Assembly (NCBI GenBank): GCA_900553545.1
Contig: USDP01000017.1
Span: 1 to 16,569, forward strand
Direction of reading: 5' to 3'
From: an uncultured Eubacteriales bacterium
GTDB taxonomy: Bacteria; Bacillota; Clostridia; Oscillospirales; Oscillospiraceae
Length of the DNA stretch: 16,569 bases
This document shows, one piece after another, positions 1 to 5,374 of the stretch. Position 1 is the stretch's first letter. Every line of letters starts with the position of its first letter. The notes under the pieces are model-generated. The model did not search any database. It saw only the letters and a list, made by a program, of their open reading frames with translations, and was not told the DNA's origin. Made by a program: the position numbers and the translations under genes.

Positions 1-70
1 AGTTAAGAATACCCGAAAAACCCCGTAAAATCAAGGGATTCCGGACAGGGAGCTACCGAGTAGCGACCAC
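1..70. other. Possible mobile-element attachment arm beyond the broken tRNA
   Basis: This stretch lies where the 3' half of the tRNA should be. It holds a perfect small hairpin GCTAC-CGA-GTAGC (52-64) and two near-identical direct repeats, CCCGAAAAA (12-20) and CCCGTAAAA (22-30). Short AT-tailed direct repeats next to a tRNA anticodon-loop core are what arm-type sites of tyrosine recombinases look like, but no integrase gene is visible inside the window, so this is inference only. Confidence 0.3.
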
Positions 71-112
71 GATTTCGAGTCAGGGCCGTTATAACCACTT
101 CGATACCACTCC
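71..112 (-). tRNA. 5' half of tRNA-Ser(CGA), broken after the anticodon loop
   Basis: Read on the minus strand from 112, the sequence gives an acceptor arm GGAGTGG, linker TA, a short D-stem (TCG pairing with CGG), a D-loop with GTGGTT, then the anticodon loop CTCGAAA at 79-73 with anticodon CGA at 77-75, as in Clostridia tRNA-Ser. The 5' strand of the anticodon stem is CCTGA, but the 3' strand reads TCGTG instead of the expected TCAGG, so pairing fails after two or three base pairs. The remaining 70 bases contain no TTCGAAT T-loop and no CCACTCC acceptor complement. I therefore see a 5' half joined to other sequence: an integration junction or an assembly joint. A full functional tRNA is unlikely. 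Confidence 0.6.
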
Positions 113-130
113 GTATGAACTTGCCCAGCT

Positions 131-159
131 ATTATAGCAGGCGGGGCAAGGAAAATCAA
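131..159 (-). promoter_or_regulatory. Sigma-A promoter for the tRNA-Ser fragment
   Basis: On the minus strand there is TTGATT (159-154), a 17-base spacer and a perfect TATAAT (136-131). Transcription would start near 124, about a dozen bases before the tRNA 5' end at 112. This spacing is normal for a tRNA gene and supports this side of the junction being the native chromosomal tRNA locus. Confidence 0.7.
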
Positions 160-166
160 GCCTTTT

Positions 167-556
167 TCAGCTCTTTTTCACGAACTGCTCGCCGCACTTC
201 GGGCAGCGGATATTGATTTTCCCGCGCCCACGCGGCACGCGCACGGTCTGGCGGCACTTTGGACAATGATAATAGCGGTGGTCACGGTCCTTCAGCTGTG
301 TCAGCACACGCTGGAACGCCGCATTTTCGCGCCGCCGCGCCTCGATATTCCGCGAATACATCCGGAACAGCGACCAGATCAGCGGCACATAGGCCACCGT
401 GCCCAGCACCGCCAGAATGGTGCTGCCCGCGCGCCCGCCGATCAGGCCGAGCACAATCAGCACGATTGCCAGCCCCAGCAGCCACTGATTCAGTTTATCC
501 GTTCCATAGCGCCCGGCCATAAACCGCCGGAGCGCATCTCCGATCTTGCGAAACAT
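167..556 (-). CDS. Small membrane protein with C-terminal zinc ribbon
   Basis: Predicted 129-residue protein of unknown function. After a basic N-terminus there are two hydrophobic segments (about residues 25-41 and 44-66), compatible with a membrane hairpin. A charged, Arg-rich stretch follows, and then a C-terminal CxxC...CxxC zinc ribbon (C98, C101, C118, C121; CPKC twice). Proteins of this type are common in Clostridia and are usually annotated as zinc-ribbon or hypothetical proteins; the metal-binding role is inferred from the four cysteines. The start ATG at 556 follows an AGGGTG-type ribosome binding site and a good promoter lies about 40 bases upstream. The gene is single, with the tRNA-Ser fragment downstream on the same strand. 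I see no clear terminator after its stop codon. No specific partner is suggested by the context. Confidence 0.8.
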   Translation of the reverse strand: MFRKIGDALRRFMAGRYGTDKLNQWLLGLAIVLIVLGLIGGRAGSTILAVLGTVAYVPLIWSLFRMYSRNIEARRRENAAFQRVLTQLKDRDHRYYHCPKCRQTVRVPRGRGKINIRCPKCGEQFVKKS

Positions 557-595
557 ACACTCACCCTGTTTTCTGTTTTTTCTATTTTCTTTATT

Positions 596-623
596 ATTAT
601 AAGAGGTATTTCCCGAAAAACAA
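596..623 (-). promoter_or_regulatory. Sigma-A promoter for the zinc-ribbon membrane protein
   Basis: On the minus strand: TTGTTT (623-618), a 16-base spacer, TATAAT (601-596). It lies in an AT-rich gap between this gene and the end of the metallophosphoesterase gene. The spacer is one base shorter than ideal, but the -10 box is perfect. Confidence 0.6.
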
Positions 624-651
624 GAAAACGGGCCGATTGTTCAAAAAAAGT

Positions 652-1497
652 TTATATCTCCCCGCGCACAAGCGTCAGCACCGGCAGCTCCGGTGCATTG
701 CAGACGCGGATCGGCAATCTTCGGCTGGGGCCGAGACCGCGGCTGACGTAGAGCTGCGTTCCGTCCTGCACATAAAGTCCGGCGTCGTCGCCGGGGAAGA
801 ACTCGTAATGCGTGCCGAACACGCCGCCGAATCCCGGCAGTCGGACAATGCCGCCGTGCGCGTGACCTGCAAGGACGACCGGCACATCCAATCCGGCCCA
901 GAGCGGCAGCTGGTCGTTGCGGTGGCAGAGTGCAAGGATGAAAACGTCCTCACCGCAGGCAGCGCGGATCTCACGGACCAGCTCCGGCGCGGTCTTCTGG
1001 TCGGCGGGGCCGTTCGGGTCATCGACGCCCGCAATCACGAGCCGCTGCCCGTCCCGTTCCAGTACGCGGTAATCGTTCTCCAGACGGATGACGCCATAGC
1101 CGTCCAGCAGATCGCAGAGCGCCTGCCGCACGGCGCGGGAGATGACCCACTCGTGATTGCCCGTGACGTAATAGACGGGCGCCAGCGCCGTCAGGCCCGC
1201 GAGCAGGGGCCGCAGCGACGGGAGGGCCGTGTCCTCGTCGGCCAGGTCGCCGGTGATCGCGATGAAATCGGGCTTCGCCGTGCGGACGGCGTCCAGCAGC
1301 GCCGCGTGCTCCTTGCCAAAGACGCGGCCATGCAGATCGGAGATCTGCACAATGCGCAGGCCAGAAAATGCCTCCGGCAGGGTTGCGCAGCGGAGCGTGC
1401 GGAACGTGGTCTGCACGGTGCAGTTGTCCAGATAGCAGAAGCCCGCCGCAGCCAGCATGACCGGCAGCAGCCAGAGTCTCGTCCGTTTTTTCACCAT
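652..1497 (-). CDS. Membrane-anchored metallophosphoesterase (YkuE/YaeI-like)
   Basis: A 281-residue calcineurin-like phosphoesterase. An N-terminal hydrophobic stretch (about residues 8-22) acts as a signal anchor, placing the catalytic domain outside the membrane. All the dimetal-site motifs of the family are visible: DLH (D54, H56), GDLAD (D84), GNHEW (N114, H115), a single His at 192 in LCHRND, and GHAHGG (H212, H214). The length and an Arg-rich SRGLG motif near residue 252 fit the YkuE/YaeI subgroup, some members of which hydrolyse UDP-diacylglucosamine or other phosphoesters at the membrane; the substrate here is not known. The start at 1497 follows GGGGAGG at suitable spacing. The promoter is not obvious: TACACT-like -10 boxes are present but without a convincing -35. 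Transcription reads toward the zinc-ribbon gene, which has its own promoter. Confidence 0.88.
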   Translation of the reverse strand: MVKKRTRLWLLPVMLAAAGFCYLDNCTVQTTFRTLRCATLPEAFSGLRIVQISDLHGRVFGKEHAALLDAVRTAKPDFIAITGDLADEDTALPSLRPLLAGLTALAPVYYVTGNHEWVISRAVRQALCDLLDGYGVIRLENDYRVLERDGQRLVIAGVDDPNGPADQKTAPELVREIRAACGEDVFILALCHRNDQLPLWAGLDVPVVLAGHAHGGIVRLPGFGGVFGTHYEFFPGDDAGLYVQDGTQLYVSRGLGPSRRLPIRVCNAPELPVLTLVRGEI

Positions 1498-1598
1498 GGT
1501 GTTCCCTCCCCAGTCGTTGTTTTGTCAGTGTAGCATAAACGCAGCGAAAAAGAAAGCGGAATCCATCGCAGAAATGTGGGCAGGCAATGCCCGTCCGC

Positions 1599-1643
1599 AA
1601 AGGCCCCCTCTTTATAGAGGGAGCCTTTCCGCCGCGGCGGAAA
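1599..1643. repeat. Cluster of intergenic palindromes (REP-like)
   Basis: Two adjacent inverted repeats lie between the metallophosphoesterase gene and the PAP2-type gene. The first (1599-1628) has 12-base arms AAAGGCCCCCTC / GAGGGAGCCTTT with one mismatch and a 6-base TTTATA loop. The second is a perfect 18-base palindrome TTTCCGCCGCGGCGGAAA (1626-1643). A smaller GGGCA / TGCCC hairpin lies just to the left (about 1578-1592). Dense palindromes of this kind are typical of REP-like elements scattered in Firmicutes genomes; whether this one is repeated elsewhere cannot be seen here. Confidence 0.5.
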
Positions 1644-1645
1644 CG

Positions 1646-1676
1646 GAAAAGGAACCTCCGGTTTTCCGGAGGTTCC
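1646..1676 (-). terminator. Intrinsic terminator of the PAP2/YjdF-like gene pair
   Basis: A perfect 11-bp stem GGAACCTCCGG / CCGGAGGTTCC with a 4-base loop begins 3 bases past the TAA of the PAP2-type gene. On the minus strand it is followed by TTTTCCGTTTCC, a short U tract. Confidence 0.75.
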
Positions 1677-1679
1677 TGT

Positions 1680-2330
1680 TTAGGCTTTTTTGCGCTTCCA
1701 CGGCTGGAAGGAGACCAGCCACGCGACGGCGCTATACGGGATGGCGACAAACATGTCGAGGATCGAATGCTGCTTGACGAAGACCGTCGAGATGCAGATG
1801 AGCACGCCCAGCGGGATCATGACCCACTGCAAATGCCGCCTGCGCAGCCCCGGCGACTCACAGCAGGCCGCGACGAGGCCCACGCAGCCGATGACGTGCA
1901 TGCTCGGGCAGACGTTGGTATTCGTGTCGGCGGCATAGATGCGGCTGACCATCCAGGTAAAGACGTTGTGCCGCGGGAACTCGGCGGGGCGGAGATCCTG
2001 CCCGTTCGGGAAGACCCAGCAGACAACGATCGTCGAGACGAGGCCCGCAAGGATGAACCACATATACTTCCGAAACGTCTCCACATCATAGAATGCCAGA
2101 TAGACCGTCATCAGGAACAGCAGCGGATGCCACATGCAATAGGGCACGATGAAGTATTCGCAGAACGGAATTTTATCATCCAGCGGCAGATACGAGACCC
2201 AATAATCCGTTGTGACGGCATGCTCTACAACAACATAAAGGATCAGATAGAGGATCCAGAATGAGAGCATCCAGAGATGCCGGTAATCAGATACCGTCCC
2301 CAGTTTCGGGAGCGTCAGTTTTTTCTTCAT
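1680..2330 (-). CDS. PAP2-type membrane phosphatase / inositolphosphotransferase-like protein
   Basis: A 216-residue polytopic membrane protein with about five or six hydrophobic segments. It carries the last two PAP2 signature motifs, CPSMH (H145) and STVFVKQHSILD (H188, D192), which form the His-His-Asp phosphatase centre on the outer membrane face. The first motif (KxxxxxxRP) is not clear; a QDLRP at 111-115 is the nearest. This pattern fits the Aur1/inositolphosphotransferase-like PAP2 branch. The reaction is probably removal or transfer of a phosphate on a lipid carrier; the exact substrate cannot be told. I chose the ATG at 2330 (MKKK...), with AGAGAGG about 15 bases upstream. Earlier in-frame ATGs at 2345 and 2378 are possible, and the one at 2345 sits immediately after the purine-rich AGAGAGG. 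The gene overlaps the end of the upstream membrane-protein gene by 44 bases, so the two are probably translationally coupled. Confidence 0.82.
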   Translation of the reverse strand: MKKKLTLPKLGTVSDYRHLWMLSFWILYLILYVVVEHAVTTDYWVSYLPLDDKIPFCEYFIVPYCMWHPLLFLMTVYLAFYDVETFRKYMWFILAGLVSTIVVCWVFPNGQDLRPAEFPRHNVFTWMVSRIYAADTNTNVCPSMHVIGCVGLVAACCESPGLRRRHLQWVMIPLGVLICISTVFVKQHSILDMFVAIPYSAVAWLVSFQPWKRKKA

Positions 2331-3141
2331 GGTCTGCGGTGTCATCCTCTCTGATGGTGGGAATGAATTGGCGGACAAACGTGCCCTGGCCGCGTTTTTT
2401 CAGGTAGAAATAGCCGATGACGCTGAACGTGACAGCGCCGACAAAGCTGACAAACAGATCTTCCATCGTGTCGTAGAGGCCAATGTCGAGATAGCCGCCA
2501 AGTCCCAGGTCGACGCCGTTGATCGATGCGGACTCGATGTTCGAGATGACGATGGGGATATTGCGGTTCGTCTCGTCGAGCATGACGCTCGAGATCGTAT
2601 GCACGACGGTGTCCTTCTGCATATCGAGCAGGAAGATGCGGTCAGCGGCGAACTCGACAAATTCCCACAGCACGCCGACGGTCATCGCAAAGCAGAAGGC
2701 CGCGATGGCCACATAGAGCGGTGAGAGCTGGAACTTGATCTTTGCATCACGGTTTAACAGGTCGACAAGGGAAAAGCCGACCGCCGCGGCGAGGAAGCCG
2801 CTGGTGGTGTGGAGCATGGTGTCCCAGTGGGGGTATTCTACGAAATAGCATTGCAGCTCACCGAGAATCTCTGCCGCAAAGATAAAGAGCAGAATGATGA
2901 TTTCCAGCGTGTCCGGCAGCTCGAAGCGGAACTTTTTCTGTAAAAAAACCGGGAGCAGGAACAGCACCAGCACCAGCAGGCAAATGAACACACTTTCATA
3001 TTCCTGCCGCAAAATAGCAGAAACCATCGTCACGAGGACGATCAAACGCAGGATAAGATATACTGCCGTTACGCGGGGGCGGCGCTTGGCTTCCAGCTTC
3101 AGTCCCTGCCAGGCCGCATGCGGGCCGCTGCCTTTTTTCAC
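2287..3141 (-). CDS. Polytopic membrane protein, YjdF/DUF2238-like
   Basis: A 284-residue integral membrane protein with about six or seven hydrophobic segments and a hydrophilic acidic C-tail. Conserved-looking polar motifs sit at membrane borders: YPHWDTMLHTTSGF, VLWEFVEFAAD and LYDTMEDLFVSFVGA. Their Asp/His/Glu pattern resembles the YjdF (DUF2238) membrane family, whose function is unknown; the match is by eye and tentative. I prefer the GTG at 3141 (KKGSGP...) because AAGGAG lies 8 bases before it; an in-frame GTG at 3150 overlaps that ribosome binding site. It is the first gene of a two-gene unit with the overlapping PAP2-type gene, under a promoter at 3171-3199. Co-location with a lipid-phosphatase-like enzyme suggests a joint membrane-lipid role, which is inference. 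Confidence 0.75.
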   Translation of the reverse strand: MKKGSGPHAAWQGLKLEAKRRPRVTAVYLILRLIVLVTMVSAILRQEYESVFICLLVLVLFLLPVFLQKKFRFELPDTLEIIILLFIFAAEILGELQCYFVEYPHWDTMLHTTSGFLAAAVGFSLVDLLNRDAKIKFQLSPLYVAIAAFCFAMTVGVLWEFVEFAADRIFLLDMQKDTVVHTISSVMLDETNRNIPIVISNIESASINGVDLGLGGYLDIGLYDTMEDLFVSFVGAVTFSVIGYFYLKKRGQGTFVRQFIPTIREDDTADHEEKTDAPETGDGI

Positions 3142-3170
3142 GCAATCCACTCCTTACAATCGTATAGGAA

Positions 3171-3199
3171 ATAGTATCGCATTTTTAGGAAAATTTCAA
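3171..3199 (-). promoter_or_regulatory. Sigma-A promoter of the YjdF-like/PAP2 unit
   Basis: On the minus strand: TTGAAA (3199-3194), a 17-base spacer, TACTAT (3176-3171), in the AT-rich gap after ribU. The start of the next gene is about 30 bases further on. Confidence 0.65.
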
Positions 3200-3215
3200 T
3201 CTCAAATTTTTGAAT

Positions 3216-3950
3216 TTATTGTGAATCCGCGTTTTTCTTCCGGCGGAAGAAAACGCCCTCCACCCGCTTGTAGAGCAGGAACGTCAGCACCGAGACGGCC
3301 GCACCCTTGATGAGATTGAACGGCACGATGCAGAAGAGGACGAGCGTCTTGAGATCGGTGACGGAGGGGAAGATGGCCGTGCCGGCGGCGATGATGCTCT
3401 CGAGCGGCATGTGGAACAGTTTCACAAACTGCGGAATCAGATACCACGCATTGAACAGGCTGCCGAACACCGTCATCACGAACGTGCCGAGCGTGAGCGA
3501 CCAGACTGCACCCTTCTTGCTGAGCGTCGCCTGATAGCAAATCGACGCGGGCAGCACGAACGAGCAGCCGACAAGGAAGTTCGCGAGGTCGCCGACGAAG
3601 GCCGTCGATGTGCCCTTGATGAGCAGCTTGAGCAAAATTTTCAGAAACTCGCAGACCACGCCGCTGACCGGGCCGAGATAGAATGTGCAGATCATGACCG
3701 GCAGCTCGCTGAGGTCGAGCTTATAGAACGACGGCGCGATAGGCAGCGCGAAATCGAAGATGTGCAGGACGGCGGCAATGGCGGAGAACATGGCGATACA
3801 GGTGATGGTGCGCGTGGTGTTCAGGCGGTGGCGCTTCTTCATCACAAGGCGCTCAGCAAGTTCGGCCGCCAGAATGAGCGCCGCCGTCACCACAAGGCAG
3901 ACGAGCACAAAGGAGAGGTTTTCTTTCAGGCTTGCGAAAAAGTTTGTCAT
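3216..3950 (-). CDS. ribU: ECF transporter S component, riboflavin-specific (RibU)
   Basis: A 244-residue membrane protein, the substrate-binding subunit of an energy-coupling-factor transporter that takes up riboflavin with a shared EcfAA'T module (not encoded here). It has an unusual N-terminal hydrophobic segment (about residues 11-30), then the S-component fold with about six segments. The region FYKLDLSELPVMI followed by YLGP and the stretch LLKLLIKGTSTAFVGDLANF are typical of RibU. The start ATG at 3950 has AGAAGGA 5 bases upstream. An in-frame extension to 4055 would run through the riboswitch terminator and is rejected. The gene stands alone behind an FMN riboswitch, which independently supports riboflavin/FMN as the substrate class. 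The C-terminus (FFRRKKNADSQ) is basic and cytoplasmic. There is no strong terminator after the stop; the next gene starts its own transcript close by. Confidence 0.92.
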   Translation of the reverse strand: MTNFFASLKENLSFVLVCLVVTAALILAAELAERLVMKKRHRLNTTRTITCIAMFSAIAAVLHIFDFALPIAPSFYKLDLSELPVMICTFYLGPVSGVVCEFLKILLKLLIKGTSTAFVGDLANFLVGCSFVLPASICYQATLSKKGAVWSLTLGTFVMTVFGSLFNAWYLIPQFVKLFHMPLESIIAAGTAIFPSVTDLKTLVLFCIVPFNLIKGAAVSVLTFLLYKRVEGVFFRRKKNADSQ

Positions 3951-3975
3951 AATGTCCTTCTTTCCCTTCAGGGGA

Positions 3976-4005
3976 AATAAAAAGACCTGAAGTTTCCACT
4001 TCAGG
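3976..4005 (-). terminator. Riboswitch-controlled intrinsic terminator upstream of ribU
   Basis: On the minus strand: a perfect 7-bp stem CCTGAAG / CTTCAGG with loop TGGAAA, followed by TCTTTTTATTT. It sits between the FMN aptamer and the ribU start codon, as expected for a transcription-attenuating riboswitch: FMN-bound aptamer favours termination. Confidence 0.85.
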
Positions 4006-4040
4006 CATTGGGAGTTGGTGGCGATCCCGCTGGGGATGCC

Positions 4041-4149
4041 GTCATCTTCTTCCATCCAGACTATACTGTCGGTACCGGAATCACACCGGTTCAGCTTGCG
4101 CTCGCGGACTTTACCGCCGGTCGGGAATTACGCCCTGCCCTGAAGATTC
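4041..4149 (-). promoter_or_regulatory. FMN riboswitch (RFN element) aptamer
   Basis: Read on the minus strand, the conserved RFN blocks occur in order: AATCTTCAGGGCAGGG, AATTCCCGACCGGCGGTAAA, GTCCGCGAGC, GAACCGGTGTGATTCCGGTA, CCGACAGTATAGTC, TGGATGGAAGAAGATG. The first and last blocks pair as P1 (ATCTTC with GAAGAT). This is a near-consensus aptamer that binds FMN and shuts off ribU when flavin is plentiful. The terminator hairpin lies downstream at 3976-4005. Confidence 0.96.
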
Positions 4150-4167
4150 ATATTGATTACGGAATAT

Positions 4168-4196
4168 ATGATACATGTTTTCATATAGCTTGTCAA
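4168..4196 (-). promoter_or_regulatory. Sigma-A promoter of the FMN riboswitch/ribU transcript
   Basis: On the minus strand: perfect TTGACA (4196-4191), a 17-base spacer, TATCAT (4173-4168). Transcription would begin about 10 bases before the riboswitch P1. The -35 box overlaps that of the divergent promoter on the other strand. Confidence 0.8.
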
Positions 4197-4218
4197 GCCT
4201 TTTGCAATCTGTTATACT
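4190..4218 (+). promoter_or_regulatory. Sigma-A promoter of the SLOG/YpsA-type gene
   Basis: TTGTCA (4190-4195), a 17-base spacer, TATACT (4213-4218), with the start codon at 4251. The -35 box lies on almost the same bases as the ribU -35 on the opposite strand (together cTTGTCAAg), so RNA polymerase probably cannot occupy both at once. Confidence 0.75.
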
Positions 4219-4250
4219 ATATTATCATTCTGTACTGAGGAGCTGATCGG

Positions 4251-4742
4251 ATGGTCTGCGCGTTCACCGGCCACAGGCCGGAACATCTGCCATGGAGGAC
4301 CGATGAGACCGATGCGCGCTGTGCGGCGCTGAAAGCGGTATTGCAGCGGGAAGTGAGCGCATTGTATCAGCGGGGTTTCAGCGCGTTTCTTTGCGGGATG
4401 GCGCGCGGGTGCGATCTCTATTTTGCAGAGGCGGTTTTGGCCCTGCGGGACGCTGGCGAACTGCCGGATGCGAATCTGACTGCGATGCTCCCCTGCCCCA
4501 GTCAGGCCGCGCGCTGGGACGCAAAAACGCTGGATCGTTACCGGCAAATTCTCGCGCGGTGCGATGAGGTTCGGGTGCTGGAGGCGGAATACTCGCCCGG
4601 CTGCATGCTGCGGCGCAACCGGGCGATGGTGGATGCGGCGGATGTGCTGCTGACGGTGTTCGACGGCAGCGAGGGCGGCACCGCGGCGACCATCCGCTAC
4701 GCCAAAAGGCGCGGCACAGAGATCGTGCCGGTGTGGCTCTGA
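4251..4742 (+). CDS. SLOG-domain protein, YpsA/DUF1273 family
   Basis: A 163-residue cytoplasmic protein covering a complete Rossmann-like SLOG domain. Features seen: the N-terminal FTGHRPEHLPW motif, a middle LCGMARGCDLYFAEAVLAL block, the LPCPSQAARW segment, and a C-terminal DGSEGGTAATIRYAK nucleotide-loop-like motif. These match the DUF1273 (YpsA) group. B. subtilis YpsA is linked to cell division and oxidative-stress protection, and SLOG domains are thought to bind nucleotides or nucleotide-derived ligands; the ligand here is unknown. GAGGAG lies 8 bases before the ATG. The gene is a monocistron: it has its own promoter and converges on the DUF4830-type gene across a hairpin. Confidence 0.85.
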   Translation: MVCAFTGHRPEHLPWRTDETDARCAALKAVLQREVSALYQRGFSAFLCGMARGCDLYFAEAVLALRDAGELPDANLTAMLPCPSQAARWDAKTLDRYRQILARCDEVRVLEAEYSPGCMLRRNRAMVDAADVLLTVFDGSEGGTAATIRYAKRRGTEIVPVWL

Positions 4743-4762
4743 AGTTTCACTTTGGTGAGAAC

Positions 4763-4784
4763 GGGCGGACAGAGTCGTCCGCCC
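4763..4784. repeat. REP-like palindrome / possible bidirectional terminator
   Basis: A perfect 8-bp stem GGGCGGAC / GTCCGCCC with loop AGAGTC lies between two converging genes. No U tract follows on either strand, so it would be a weak classical terminator. Its GC-rich form with flanking CGTTC and CCTGC resembles intergenic palindromes that recur in Clostridia genomes; copy number cannot be judged from one window. Confidence 0.5.
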
Positions 4785-4805
4785 CTGCAAATGCGACCGC
4801 AGCGA

Positions 4806-5291
4806 TCAGGAGGGCATTGTGAACGAGTGCATGACGCCGTTCTGCGCGGCAGAGCAGACGTCGCCCCCGGCGACCTCGTTTTTGTAGACGAGCACGGTCG
4901 CGTAATATGGGCCGCCGTCGGCCGCAGGATAGTTCGTGACCGTGTAGACATAGCGGCGGAGCGTCTTGCCGCTGTACTGCGTGAGGTCGTAGCCCTGCGA
5001 GATCTGAAGCTCGTTATACCGCTGGAAGACCTCGTTCGGCTCGGTTGGGACGCGGACTTCCTGCGTCTGCACCGGCTCCTCCGCGACCTCCCAGCCAAAG
5101 CTCGCGAGGAAGGCGACGCGGCCCTCGTTGGTCTTCACATCGACGGCCACGGGTTCCTGCGCCGTGTCCGGCGTCTCACTGGAATTGCCGCTGCCGTGCA
5201 GGCAGAGGCAGAGCACGACCACCACGGCCACCAGCAGCGCGGCGATCAGCAATAGCTTTTGTTTGGAGAGCTTGGCGGTTACCATCACCAT
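4806..5291 (-). CDS. Secreted/membrane-anchored DUF4830-domain protein
   Basis: A 161-residue protein with a basic N-terminus (MVMVTAKLSKQK), one hydrophobic segment at about residues 13-31, and an extracytoplasmic domain. The domain starts at VAFLASFGWEV and contains VQTQEVRVP, a YNELQISQGYDLTQYSGKTLRRYVY core and a C-terminal GGDVCSAAQNGVMHSF stretch. This pattern matches the DUF4830 family of Clostridia, which has no known function. A Cys pair in LCLCLHGSG at the end of the hydrophobic stretch could be lipoprotein-like, but no clean lipobox is seen. The first ATG (5291) follows GGAGGAATTAGTC, a good ribosome binding site, so I keep it over the second ATG at 5285. The site lies in one arm of a long inverted repeat (see 5296-5348). 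The gene is divergent from rsuA. Confidence 0.78.
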   Translation of the reverse strand: MVMVTAKLSKQKLLLIAALLVAVVVVLCLCLHGSGNSSETPDTAQEPVAVDVKTNEGRVAFLASFGWEVAEEPVQTQEVRVPTEPNEVFQRYNELQISQGYDLTQYSGKTLRRYVYTVTNYPAADGGPYYATVLVYKNEVAGGDVCSAAQNGVMHSFTMPS

Positions 5292-5295
5292 GACT

Positions 5296-5348
5296 AATTC
5301 CTCCGATCGGGTTCAGGATGGTACAACCTATTCCTGAAAATCGGAATT
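5296..5348. promoter_or_regulatory. Long imperfect inverted repeat between divergent genes
   Basis: The arms read AATTCC-tcc-GAT-cggg-TTCAGGA on the left and TCCTGAA-aa-ATC-GGAATT on the right, separated by 13 bases. On the minus-strand transcript the right-hand arm contains the GGAGGAATT ribosome binding site of the DUF4830-type gene, so folding could hide it. It could instead be an operator shared by the two divergent genes. Confidence 0.45.
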
Positions 5349-5374
5349 ATGACAGAAGAAAGGGGCTGTGTGCA

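Noticed and set aside
1..112. A complete tRNA-Ser gene
   Set aside because: The anticodon stem fails on its 3' side, and no T-arm and no 3' acceptor strand matching GGAGTGG exist before the window edge.
3951..4055. In-frame upstream extension of ribU (35 extra codons)
   Set aside because: It runs through the riboswitch terminator and into the FMN aptamer, and the ATG at 3950 has a good AGAAGGA ribosome binding site.
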